Origin: Bacteroidota bacterium
GTDB taxonomy: Bacteria > Bacteroidota > Bacteroidia > Chitinophagales > Chitinophagaceae
DNA length: 18,993 nucleotides
NCBI GenBank assembly: GCA_947462495.1
Contig: CANHOY010000011.1
Location: 1 to 18,993 of the forward strand
Reading direction: 5' to 3'
Shown one piece after another: positions 8,715 through 16,131 of the stretch (its first letter is position 1; each line of letters opens with the position of its first letter). The notes beneath the pieces were generated by a model. The model saw nothing but the letters and a program-made list of their open reading frames with translations, had not been told where the DNA came from and did no database searches. The position numbers were made by a program, and so were the translations under genes.

Positions 8715-9329
8715 ATGCAGTTACCTTCCACTTTATTAGAAAACGCAGTGGCCGAATTTGCCAAATTGCCTGGCATTGGTAAAAAGACTGCATTAAGATT
8801 AGTATTGCATTTGCTAAAACAAGAAGAAGAAGTGACCACTCATTTTAGTGAAGTCTTAAAAAAAATGAGAAAAGAAATTCAATTTTGTCAACGTTGTTAC
8901 AATATTAGCGATGGAACCATTTGTTCTATCTGTGCTAATTCTGGTAGGAAAAAAGATACGATATGTGTGGTTGAAAATATTCGGGATGTAATTGCCATTG
9001 AAAATACACAACAATTTAACGGAACCTATCATGTATTAGGAGGTATTATTTCACCATTAGATGGGATTGGACCCGAGCAATTAACCATTGAACCATTAAT
9101 TGAAAGAGTGAGCAAAGACAAAGTCACAGAATTAATTTTTGCATTGAACCCAAATATTCAAGGAGACACGACCATTTATTACATACAAAAAAAGCTAACT
9201 CGTTCTAGTTGTCTAATCACTACCATTGCAAGGGGAATCGCATTTGGAGGGGAACTGGAGTATGCAGACGAAATGACTTTAGGAAAGAGTATTTCTAATC
9301 GTCAACCCATCCATCAGTACATCAAATAG
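8715..9329 (+). CDS. recR: Recombination mediator protein RecR
   Basis: 204 aa, standard RecR length. Domains in order: N-terminal helix-hairpin-helix (FAKLPGIGKKTALRL, residues 15-29); a C4 zinc finger with C58, C61, C70 and C73; a Toprim domain from about residue 82 (ICVVENIRDVIAIE, HVLGGIISPLDGIGP, ALNPNIQGDTTIYYI); and the C-terminal RGIAFGGELEYADEMTLG, which includes the Walker-B-like strand. RecR works with RecO (and RecF) to load RecA onto SSB-coated DNA gaps in the cytoplasm. In the Toprim motif the residue normally Glu in VEG(D/E) is Gln (Q149), a small departure. The ATG lies 19 bases after the lipoprotein stop, and no Shine-Dalgarno is visible, as usual in this phylum. Confidence 0.96.
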   Translation: MQLPSTLLENAVAEFAKLPGIGKKTALRLVLHLLKQEEEVTTHFSEVLKKMRKEIQFCQRCYNISDGTICSICANSGRKKDTICVVENIRDVIAIENTQQFNGTYHVLGGIISPLDGIGPEQLTIEPLIERVSKDKVTELIFALNPNIQGDTTIYYIQKKLTRSSCLITTIARGIAFGGELEYADEMTLGKSISNRQPIHQYIK

Positions 9330-9336
9330 GTAAAAT

Positions 9337-9360
9337 CATCAAAAAGTAATATTTTTGATG
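9337..9360. repeat. 9-bp perfect inverted repeat between recR and the YceI gene
   Basis: CATCAAAAA (9337-9345) and TTTTTGATG (9352-9360) pair perfectly around a 6-base loop. It lies in the 52-base gap after recR. The stem is A/T-rich and has no T-run behind it, so it would be a poor intrinsic terminator; it may be an mRNA hairpin or a protein-binding dyad. The right arm contains most of the -7-like box reported at 9350-9357. Confidence 0.4.
9350..9357 (+). promoter_or_regulatory. Candidate -7 box (TATTTTTG) for the YceI-like gene
   Basis: TATTTTTG fits the Bacteroidota -7 consensus TAnnTTTG exactly and lies 24 bases before the ATG at 9382. No TTTG -33 box is seen at the expected distance upstream, and the region is AT-rich, so a chance match is possible. 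If real, the YceI gene could be transcribed separately from recR. Confidence 0.25.
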
Positions 9361-9381
9361 TTCAGACATTGAAATAGACAT

Positions 9382-9909
9382 ATGAAATTTTGGACTTTAC
9401 TCTTATTTATCGGGGGTTTTACCCACCTGAATGCTCAAAAAAAATATAGTACAAACAATGCCATTGTGCGTTTTATAGCGGCAGATGATTCTGATATTGA
9501 CGCCATCAATAAAGAAGCAGTGAGTCGCTTAGAAACCAATGGTGATTTGAGTTTCATTCTTTTAGTTAAAAACTTTAAGTTTGAAATGGAAACCATGCAA
9601 AAACACTTTAATAGCGAATATTTAGAAAGTGATAAATTCCCACGCGCCTTCTTTGCAGGCAAAATTACCAATATCAATACGGTTAATTTTAGTAAGGATG
9701 GCAAATACCCCATTACCGTTAATGGCAACATGCAAGTACATGGTGTTAACAAACCCATTCAAACCAATGGATGGATAGAAATTAATAAAGGGATAGTGAC
9801 CGCAAGTGCCCAATTTGTAGTCACTTTAAAAGACTTTGGCATTGGCGGTATATTAATTAAAATGGTCGCTGATAAAATTAATATAGACGTTACTGCCACT
9901 TATCCTTAA
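9382..9909 (+). CDS. YceI-like lipid-binding family protein, secreted
   Basis: 175 aa. A short signal peptide (MKFWTLLLFIGGFTHLNAQ, cut after NA) is followed by one YceI-type beta-barrel domain: AIVRFIAADDSDIDAINKEA at the front, LVKNFKFEMETMQKHFNSEYL in the middle, KFPRAFFAGKI, then VNGNMQVHGVNKPIQTNG and a closing KDFGIGG segment. YceI-fold proteins form extended lipocalin-like barrels in the periplasm that bind long isoprenoid or other amphiphilic molecules. Bacteroidota hold many copies with unknown ligands. This copy lacks the usual opening that describes a tightly conserved substrate cavity, so the ligand cannot be guessed. It sits 52 bases after recR. The next gene in the same direction starts about 212 bases later, after a promoter-like region, so this gene probably ends the run that begins at 4107. 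Confidence 0.82.
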   Translation: MKFWTLLLFIGGFTHLNAQKKYSTNNAIVRFIAADDSDIDAINKEAVSRLETNGDLSFILLVKNFKFEMETMQKHFNSEYLESDKFPRAFFAGKITNINTVNFSKDGKYPITVNGNMQVHGVNKPIQTNGWIEINKGIVTASAQFVVTLKDFGIGGILIKMVADKINIDVTATYP

Positions 9910-9936
9910 TGCCTATAAGTTCTAGGTAATGCTTAA

Positions 9937-9968
9937 TTTGGCTACAAAACAATAGTGTATTAACTTCG
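9937..9968 (+). promoter_or_regulatory. Candidate promoter for metH (TTTG / TAACTTCG)
   Basis: TTTG at 9937-9940 and TAACTTCG at 9961-9968 are separated by 20 bases. This fits the Bacteroidota sigma-A pattern (TTTG near -33, TAnnTTTG near -7) with one mismatch in the -7 box. Transcription would start near 9973-9976, giving a leader of about 145 bases before the metH start at 10122. It is the best two-box promoter in the window, but it is still a pattern match only. Confidence 0.45.
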
Positions 9969-9973
9969 CACCG

Positions 9974-10121
9974 CATTGCAGGTGGATTTGTTTATTGTTC
10001 AACCTGCCATCCTTTAGAGGAAAAAGAACTAATAAACGATACAATTAATGAGCCTTATTTCATTAATTAGTATTATTTAGCCCCTCTTCCTTCTTTTGGA
10101 TGCATGCATAAAATATTATTT
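9974..10121 (+). promoter_or_regulatory. Putative structured 5' leader of metH
   Basis: Three pairings can be drawn. Hairpin A joins GCAGGT (9978-9983) to ACCTGC (10002-10007) over an 18-base loop. Hairpin B joins AATTAATGA (10043-10051) to TCATTAATT (10060-10068), a perfect 9-bp stem with an 8-base loop. A long-range pairing joins CATCC and AGAGG (10008-10012, 10016-10020) to CCTCT and GGATG (10083-10087, 10098-10102), enclosing hairpin B and ending close to the start codon. A leader ahead of methionine synthase would fit SAM or cobalamin control. However, I do not find the S-box core (GGGA-CUGGCCC, AAGGUGC), the cobalamin B12-box, or a SAM-II core, so I do not call a riboswitch class. Confidence 0.35.
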
Positions 10122-11135
10122 ATGTCAATTCAAGAGGCACTTAAAAAAAGAATATTGGTGATAGATGGCGCAATGGGTACCATGATTCAGCGTCATAAAT
10201 TAACGGAACAAGATTACCGAGGTACTCGTTTTGCTAATTGGCCATCCGACTTAAAAGGAAACAACGATTTATTATGTATTACGCAACCTGCCATTGTCAC
10301 AGGCATTCATTTACAATATTTAGAAGCGGGCGCAGATATTATTGAGACCAATACTTTTAGTAGTACTTCCATTGCCATGGCCGATTATGATATGCAAACA
10401 TTGGCTTATGAATTAAATGTTGCTGCTGCAAAATGTGTAAGAGAGGCAATTGCTCAATACAAATCAAAACATCCCAATGCCAATGAAAAATACATTGCAG
10501 GATCTATAGGCCCATTAAATAAAACTTTAAGTTTATCTCCGGATGTAAATAATCCTGGTTTTCGTGCGGTTACTTTTGATGAAGTAGTGATAGCCTATAC
10601 AGAACAAATTATAGGTTTAGTAGACGGCGGAGTTGATGTGATTTTAATTGAAACCATATTTGATACTTTAAATGCCAAAGCCGCCATTTTTGCGGTGAAA
10701 GAATTTTTTAGAAAAGCAGGAAAGCCCGAGTTGCCTATCATGATTAGCGGAACCATTACGGATGCTTCTGGTAGAACATTAAGTGGTCAAACTTTAGAAG
10801 CATTTTATACATCAATCGAACACGCTAAACCATTAAGTGTAGGTTTAAACTGTGCATTAGGTGCACAAGAAATGCGCAGTCATATAGAAGAACTTTCTCA
10901 AATTGCTAGTTGTTATACATCGGCTTATCCCAATGCAGGCCTACCTAATGCCATGGGGGAATATGATGAAGCCCCGCACCAAACTGCACACTTTATTGAA
11001 GAGTGGGCAAAAAATAAATTTGTAAATATAGTAGGCGGCTGTTGCGGTACCACCCCCGATCATATCAAACACATGGCAGATAATGTTAAAAATATTACAC
11101 CAAGAATCTTGCCCATTCTAGACCCAACTATTTAA
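10122..11135 (+). CDS. metH: Methionine synthase, homocysteine-binding subunit (MetH N-terminal module)
   Basis: 337 aa from the ATG at 10122 (MSIQEALKKRILVIDGAMGTM); ATGs at 10104 and 10100 are possible but the inner one fits MetH alignments better. It is the complete homocysteine S-methyltransferase barrel: IDGAMGTMIQ, ETNTFSST, AGSIGPLNKT, LIETIFDTLNAKAA and the zinc ligands C244 (GLNCALG) and C307/C308 (GGCCGTTPDH). It transfers the methyl from methylcobalamin to homocysteine, with zinc activating the thiol. It ends exactly where MetH domain 1 ends (PRILPILDPTI). One TAA and three bases separate it from the rest of MetH, in the same reading frame. Split MetH of this kind is familiar in Bacteroidota, so this is likely a working two-chain enzyme, although a single nonsense change cannot be excluded from sequence alone. 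Confidence 0.92.
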   Translation: MSIQEALKKRILVIDGAMGTMIQRHKLTEQDYRGTRFANWPSDLKGNNDLLCITQPAIVTGIHLQYLEAGADIIETNTFSSTSIAMADYDMQTLAYELNVAAAKCVREAIAQYKSKHPNANEKYIAGSIGPLNKTLSLSPDVNNPGFRAVTFDEVVIAYTEQIIGLVDGGVDVILIETIFDTLNAKAAIFAVKEFFRKAGKPELPIMISGTITDASGRTLSGQTLEAFYTSIEHAKPLSVGLNCALGAQEMRSHIEELSQIASCYTSAYPNAGLPNAMGEYDEAPHQTAHFIEEWAKNKFVNIVGGCCGTTPDHIKHMADNVKNITPRILPILDPTI

Positions 11136-11138
11136 ATT

Positions 11139-13850
11139 ATGAGTGAGGATATAATACATATAAAACCATTTTTAAGGCTAGCAGGACTAGAACCATTAGT
11201 GATTCGCCCCGAAACAAATTTTGTAAACGTGGGGGAAAGAACCAATGTAACTGGCTCCAAAAAATTTGCACGTTTAATTCGCGAAAATCAATATGAAGAG
11301 GCTTTATCCGTAGCACGTCAACAAGTAGAAAGTGGTGCACAAATTATAGATGTGAACATGGATGATGCTTTATTGGAAGGCGTCAAAGCCATGACTACTT
11401 TTTTAAATTTAGTACAAAGCGAACCAGATATAGCTCGTATTCCTATCATGATTGATAGTTCAAAATTTGAAATTATTGAAGCGGGGTTGAAATGTGTTCA
11501 AGGAAAATGTATTGTGAATTCCATTTCCATGAAGGAAGGGGAAGCTAAATTTATTGAACAAGCTCATATATGCAAAGCCTATGGCGCAGCTGTGATTGTG
11601 ATGGCCTTTGATGAAGTAGGCCAAGCAGATACCAAAGAAAGAAAAGTTGAAATTTGTACTCGTGCTTATAAAATATTAGTAGATCAAGTTGGGTTTGATC
11701 CGCAGGATATCATTTTTGATCCCAATATTTTTGCAGTAGCTACCGGCATTGAAGAACATAATAATTATGCAGTAGACTTTATTGAAGCTACGAAGGTGAT
11801 AAAAGAAAGAATGCCATTGGCTAAAGTAAGCGGTGGTGTTTCTAATGTATCTTTTTCTTTTAGAGGAAATGATACCGTACGCGAAGCAATTCATGCTGTT
11901 TTCTTATATCATGCCGTTAAAGCAGGTATGGACATGGGTATTGTTAATGCAGGGCAATTAGAAGTATATGATGAAATTGAACCTACCTTAAGAAATTTAT
12001 GTGAAAATGTACTTCTTAATAAAAACAATGATAACAATGAAGCTACAGAAGCTTTAATTCAATATGCAGATACGGTTAAAGCCAAGGGCAAAGTGGAAGT
12101 AAAAAGTGCTGCTTGGCGCGAAGGCAACGTGGAAGAAAGATTGGCTCATTCTTTAATTAATGGGATTACCGATTTTATTGACGCAGATACAGAAGAAGCA
12201 AGATTAAAATATAGCGAACCCTTAGAAGTCATTGAAGGCCCTTTAATGGCAGGCATGAACCAAGTAGGTGATTTATTTGGATCAGGTAAAATGTTTTTGC
12301 CCCAAGTGGTAAAAAGCGCGAGAGTAATGAAAAAAAGCGTAGCCGTACTCACTCCTTTTATTGAAGCAGAAAAAGAAAGAAAGAAATTAGCTTCCATTAA
12401 TCCAAATGGCGCCAGCAAAGGTCCTGCAAAAATATTATTGGCCACGGTTAAAGGCGATGTACATGATATTGGAAAAAATATTGTGGGCGTCGTATTGGGT
12501 TGTAATGGGTATGAAATTATTGACTTAGGAGTAATGGTATCTGCCGATAAAATTTTAGCCGAAGCACAAAAGCAAGAAGTGGATATTATTGGATTGAGTG
12601 GATTAATTACGCCTTCTTTAGATGAGATGGTCCACATTGCTAAAGAAATGAAAAGAAGAGGTATGACCATCCCATTGATACTAGGTGGTGCCACTACTTC
12701 TAGAATGCACACTGCTGTTAAAATTGCACCAGAGTATGACAATGGTGTGGTGCATGTGTTGGACGCATCAAGAAGTGTTACCGTAGCAGGATCTCTTTTA
12801 AACAAGGATCAAAAAAATCCTTTTCTTAAAGAATTAGAAACTGCTTATGTGCAATTGAAATCAGATTTTGACAATAAAAAAACGGTAAGGCAATCTGTAA
12901 GTTATCTAGATGCTTTAAAAAATAAAGCGGTGATTGATTGGAGTAATTTTTCAGTAACCAATCCCACTTTTACAGGAAATAAAGCCATTGAATTAACCGA
13001 CTTGTCGGTGTTAGTAGACTATATTGATTGGAAACCCTTTTTCATTGCCTGGGAATTGCATGGTAATTTCCCAGCCATTCTTACAGATGAAAAAGTAGGA
13101 GAAGTAGCAAGTAAATTATATGAGGATGCTAATAAATTATTGACGCAGCTTATAAAAGAAAAATGGCTCACTGCCAAAGGGGCTGTGGGATTTTGGCCCG
13201 CAGCATCTAAAGACGATGATGTGCTTGTGACCAATGGAAAAGAAAAAGTCTCCTTGCATTTTTTAAGGCAACAAGCTAAAAAAACTGCAGGACAGCCCAA
13301 CTATTCATTGGCCGATTTTATTTGCCCCGCTGAAGAAAATAAAAAGGATTACATAGGAGCTTTTGCAGTAACCATACACGGCATTGAAAAGCACATCAAG
13401 CAATTTGAAGAAAATTTAGACGATTACAATAAAATTATTTTACAAGCATTGGCAGATAGGTTAGCTGAAGCATTTGCCGAATACTTACATGCCAAAACAA
13501 GAAAAGAATATTGGGGCTATGCAGCAGGTGAACAATTGACAAATGATTCATTGATCAGCGAACAGTATGTTGGAATACGTCCTGCGCCTGGTTATCCAGC
13601 CTGCCCTGACCATACAGAGAAGTACACTTTATTTAATTTATTAGAGGCTGAAAAAAATACAGGAATTAGTTTAACCGAAAGTTTAGCGATGTACCCTGCT
13701 TCCAGCGTGTGTGGTTGGTACTTTGCCAATCCTGAAAGTCAGTATTTTGGATTAGGAAAAATTACTCAAGATCAGGTGATAGATTATGCGCAAAGAAAAA
13801 ACAAACCTTTAGAATACATTACCAGGTGGTTGCAACCCGTAATCGACTAA
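11139..13850 (+). CDS. metH: Methionine synthase, folate/cobalamin/activation subunit (MetH C-terminal modules)
   Basis: 903 aa, covering MetH domains 2-4. Pterin (methyl-THF) binding barrel: FVNVGERTNVTGSKKF near residue 28, DVNMDDALL, MIDSSKFEIIEAGLKC, VKVSGGVSNVSFSFRG-type motif near 230. Cobalamin cap helices follow (~310-400, GPLMAGMNQVGDLFGSGKMFLP). The B12 Rossmann domain has GDVHDIGKNI with axial ligand H442 and GLSGLITPSLDEM. The C-terminal reactivation domain carries RPAPGYPACPDHTEK (R814 onward) and FANPESQYFGLGKI for AdoMet binding and reductive reactivation. With the subunit 3 bases upstream it rebuilds the full E. coli-type B12-dependent enzyme (5-methyl-THF + homocysteine to THF + methionine). 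The start MSEDIIHIKPFLRLAGLEP maps to the linker between MetH domains 1 and 2. A bidirectional terminator follows within 15-45 bases. Confidence 0.95.
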   Translation: MSEDIIHIKPFLRLAGLEPLVIRPETNFVNVGERTNVTGSKKFARLIRENQYEEALSVARQQVESGAQIIDVNMDDALLEGVKAMTTFLNLVQSEPDIARIPIMIDSSKFEIIEAGLKCVQGKCIVNSISMKEGEAKFIEQAHICKAYGAAVIVMAFDEVGQADTKERKVEICTRAYKILVDQVGFDPQDIIFDPNIFAVATGIEEHNNYAVDFIEATKVIKERMPLAKVSGGVSNVSFSFRGNDTVREAIHAVFLYHAVKAGMDMGIVNAGQLEVYDEIEPTLRNLCENVLLNKNNDNNEATEALIQYADTVKAKGKVEVKSAAWREGNVEERLAHSLINGITDFIDADTEEARLKYSEPLEVIEGPLMAGMNQVGDLFGSGKMFLPQVVKSARVMKKSVAVLTPFIEAEKERKKLASINPNGASKGPAKILLATVKGDVHDIGKNIVGVVLGCNGYEIIDLGVMVSADKILAEAQKQEVDIIGLSGLITPSLDEMVHIAKEMKRRGMTIPLILGGATTSRMHTAVKIAPEYDNGVVHVLDASRSVTVAGSLLNKDQKNPFLKELETAYVQLKSDFDNKKTVRQSVSYLDALKNKAVIDWSNFSVTNPTFTGNKAIELTDLSVLVDYIDWKPFFIAWELHGNFPAILTDEKVGEVASKLYEDANKLLTQLIKEKWLTAKGAVGFWPAASKDDDVLVTNGKEKVSLHFLRQQAKKTAGQPNYSLADFICPAEENKKDYIGAFAVTIHGIEKHIKQFEENLDDYNKIILQALADRLAEAFAEYLHAKTRKEYWGYAAGEQLTNDSLISEQYVGIRPAPGYPACPDHTEKYTLFNLLEAEKNTGISLTESLAMYPASSVCGWYFANPESQYFGLGKITQDQVIDYAQRKNKPLEYITRWLQPVID

Positions 13851-13862
13851 TACTACTTCACT

Positions 13863-13894
13863 AAAAAAGGAACTTATCATCAAGTTCCTTTTTT
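13863..13894. terminator. Bidirectional intrinsic terminator between metH and the LOG gene
   Basis: AAAAAAGGAACTT (13863-13875) and AAGTTCCTTTTTT (13882-13894) form a perfect 13-bp stem with loop atcatc. The G/C-containing part is short (GGAAC), but the flanking A-run and T-run give a U-tract on both strands. It lies between convergent genes, ending 12 bases after the metH stop, with its far side 5 bases from the LOG stop. Confidence 0.85.
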
Positions 13895-13899
13895 ATTTC

Positions 13900-14637
13900 T
13901 TATATTTTCTCGAATAGCCACCATAATCGTTTACGTGGCTTAACTACATAATTCTTGAGCACATACTTACTAATATGTTCTATCGCCTCGTCTACGCTAT
14001 CTGTAAACAACATAAATTTTTTATCTTCAGGAGAAATAGTTCCTTCGGCAATCATATGATCCATCCAATGATGCAATGGCTCATAATATTCTTTGCCCAT
14101 CACCACAATTGGAAAATCATTAATTACTTTAGTTTGTGCCAAAGTAAGGGTTTCAAAAAATTCATCCTGCGTACCAAATCCACCAGGCATAATAATAAAT
14201 GCATAAGAGTACTTAACTAACAATACTTTCCGAATAAAGAAATAGTTAAAAGTAAGTGAGATTTGAGTATAGGGATTAATATTTTGTTCGAAAGGTAATT
14301 TAATATTACAACCAACAGAGGTGCCTCCATTTTCAAATGCCCCTCTATTGGCTGCTTCCATAATGCCAGGGCCACCTCCTGTCATGGTCGTAAAACCAAG
14401 ACCAGCAATACGTTTCCCAATTTCTCGTGCTTTAATATAGTACGGATTATTTTCTTTAAACCGGGCCGATCCAAATACGGTTACACTTGGGCCTACAAAA
14501 TGTAGTGTTCGAAACCCTTTTATAAATTGAACAAAAATTTGAAGTGCAAATAAAAATTCATTGACCCTTGGTTTCGGCCCTTCTAAATCATATTGCTTGG
14601 TAGCGGGAATGATTCGTTGTTTAGGTTGAGCGGACAT
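13900..14637 (-). CDS. LOG-family (TIGR00730) nucleotide phosphoribohydrolase-like protein
   Basis: 245 aa. The Rossmann-like LOG fold is clear: VTVFGSARF (52-60), MTGGGPGIMEAANRGA (85-100) and the signature MPGGFGTQDEFFETL (150-164), which together form the nucleotide-binding and catalytic site. LOG proteins cleave the N-glycosidic bond of nucleoside 5'-monophosphates (cytokinin riboside phosphates in plants; AMP or related purines are proposed in bacteria). Older annotation calls these lysine decarboxylases, which is wrong for this motif set. It is longer than a minimal LOG (about 190 aa) because of an N-terminal extension of ~45 residues (KQRIIPATKQYDLEGPKPRV), common in Bacteroidota members. 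It is transcribed alone, convergent with metH through a shared terminator and divergent from the secreted-protein gene at 14742. No adjacent substrate-pathway gene is visible. Confidence 0.88.
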   Translation of the reverse strand: MSAQPKQRIIPATKQYDLEGPKPRVNEFLFALQIFVQFIKGFRTLHFVGPSVTVFGSARFKENNPYYIKAREIGKRIAGLGFTTMTGGGPGIMEAANRGAFENGGTSVGCNIKLPFEQNINPYTQISLTFNYFFIRKVLLVKYSYAFIIMPGGFGTQDEFFETLTLAQTKVINDFPIVVMGKEYYEPLHHWMDHMIAEGTISPEDKKFMLFTDSVDEAIEHISKYVLKNYVVKPRKRLWWLFEKI

Positions 14638-14713
14638 CCGTAAATAGTTGATGAATGAAATTCAATTGGATGAAGTTAGAATAAAATAATTAAGCCGAGT
14701 ACATTAAATTAGT

Positions 14714-14721
14714 TAAATTTG
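14714..14721 (+). promoter_or_regulatory. Candidate -7 box (TAAATTTG) upstream of the 14742 gene
   Basis: TAAATTTG matches TAnnTTTG exactly and lies 20 bases before the ATG at 14742, in the 104-base gap between divergent genes. There is no clean TTTG at -33 (only TTAAG-like sequence), so the match is half a promoter. Confidence 0.3.
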
Positions 14722-14741
14722 AAAGGTAATTTTTGTCCACC

Positions 14742-16118
14742 ATGAAACACCTATCTGTTCTATTTCGTGTATTCCTTTTACAAATTATAGGGCTGACGAG
14801 CTTCAGCCAAGACAAAGTAGTGCTTGAACAAATTCAAACCTATTCTACCATCCACCCATCTGCTAAGTATTGGCAAATCCCTTCCAATTTCAATACCATC
14901 TTAAATGCAATTGACTCAGGCTTATTTAATAGCCTGCAATTAGTAAGAGAAACCAGTATTCAGCCAATTAATAAAGAATTAAAAAAACAAAGCCAGTTAG
15001 GAAAAATAATGGTGGACTGGTCAAAAAGTAGTGCGTACCCATTTCATGCTTATTTAGAATTGTATGAAATGGACCCCGCATTAGTGTATAGTAATAATTG
15101 GGTAAATATCCCCGAATCAAAAAAAGATAGCATTCATTCCATATGGTACATCGCTTGTAATATTTATAATCAAAAGCAGGAGAAAGTTTTTGGGAAAACC
15201 ATACTTGTTGCTATACTCCCAATTCACACATTAGGAATGGGTCAAGAAATATTGACCACCGGAAGTGTACCGAGCAATATATACCAAGCCATTGCTAAAG
15301 CCATTCACTATATGAGTCCTAAAATGGGCAATATGGAATACATAGAAGCTAAGATGCCAAGTGCCTATGCGACAGATAATTACTGGATGCCTATTATACA
15401 CAATCAGCCAAGAATTATATTCGATACCACTAAAAAATTTATAGCCTATAGCAATAGTGGCGTTCCTCAATTATTAAGAACTCCAGAAGCTGTATTAAAT
15501 AAAATAAATACAAAAGACAAATCTACAGACAACCCATATAAAGAAGTTATTGATTTAATAAGAAAAACTAAGTCTGGATTTAATAATAAAGAATTTTACC
15601 AAGTCATACAACCACTTAGAGATGTTCAAGGTAATATAGACTATACCATACAAGCTTTTATTGAATTCAATGGCGAGTCAATGACTAATGACTATGGAAA
15701 GAAAAATTTCATTGAATTTTTGAGCGATAGCGTTCATACCCTATTCCAAGACAAAAAAAATATTGGTGTATTTATAGTGAAAGAAAATAGTATAGAGCCT
15801 AATAAATATTTTTTTCCTGATATAGTATACAACGGATATGATTCAACTAAGTCATTTTCCTTAGGCACTTTTTATGCAAAACAACCTATTGTTCACTCAA
15901 GAGTCATAGAAGGGAAAGTGCATGGTCTTAAATTTTCAATAAAATTGGATTTTGAAAATAATATAAAAACAATCAGCTTAGAGGATACAATAATTATGGT
16001 GGTAGGAGGAGATAAAAAACCTATGCAAATGGTATTAGCGGATAAAAATACACCCACAAGCATTGTAAATTTATTACTGCTTATTGCTTATAGTGAAATT
16101 TTCCAACGTCCTTCTTAA
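14742..16118 (+). CDS. Unrecognised secreted protein
   Basis: 458 aa from the ATG at 14742 (MKHLSVLFRVFLLQIIG); an in-frame TTG nine bases earlier is not needed. A signal peptide with cleavage after FSQ near residue 23 places it in the periplasm or outside. I do not recognise a family. Visible features: no lipobox, no further membrane helix except a hydrophobic C-terminal stretch (PTSIVNLLLLIAYSEIF), an aromatic, mixed alpha/beta middle, and sequence such as YWMPIIHNQPRIIFDTTKKF and YTIQAFIEFNGESM that suggests beta-sheet domains. Acidic and aromatic content is ordinary and no catalytic motif stands out. The xthA start lies 13 bases after its stop, so the genes may be co-transcribed. It may be restricted to Chitinophagaceae, which is a guess. 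Confidence 0.7.
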   Translation: MKHLSVLFRVFLLQIIGLTSFSQDKVVLEQIQTYSTIHPSAKYWQIPSNFNTILNAIDSGLFNSLQLVRETSIQPINKELKKQSQLGKIMVDWSKSSAYPFHAYLELYEMDPALVYSNNWVNIPESKKDSIHSIWYIACNIYNQKQEKVFGKTILVAILPIHTLGMGQEILTTGSVPSNIYQAIAKAIHYMSPKMGNMEYIEAKMPSAYATDNYWMPIIHNQPRIIFDTTKKFIAYSNSGVPQLLRTPEAVLNKINTKDKSTDNPYKEVIDLIRKTKSGFNNKEFYQVIQPLRDVQGNIDYTIQAFIEFNGESMTNDYGKKNFIEFLSDSVHTLFQDKKNIGVFIVKENSIEPNKYFFPDIVYNGYDSTKSFSLGTFYAKQPIVHSRVIEGKVHGLKFSIKLDFENNIKTISLEDTIIMVVGGDKKPMQMVLADKNTPTSIVNLLLLIAYSEIFQRPS

Positions 16119-16131
16119 AATAGTATCAAAA

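Noticed and set aside
9337..9360. Inverted repeat after recR as an intrinsic terminator
   Set aside because: The stem is almost all A/T beyond one GATG/CATC end and no T-run follows, so termination would be weak.
9974..10121. SAM (S-box) or cobalamin riboswitch upstream of metH
   Set aside because: The GCAGGTGGA and CAACCTGCC pieces vaguely resemble S-box P2 strands, but the conserved GGGA...GGCCC and AAGGUGC segments and the cobalamin B12-box are missing. I report a structured leader without a class.
12146..12805. 219-codon open frame on the minus strand inside metH
   Set aside because: It lies opposite strongly conserved MetH cobalamin-domain sequence, has no start signals, and its composition is what the complementary strand would give.
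10104..13850. metH as a frameshifted or broken gene
   Set aside because: Both halves are complete with all catalytic residues, the break is in a linker, and two-ORF MetH is familiar in Bacteroidota. A recent nonsense change remains possible and is listed as a check.
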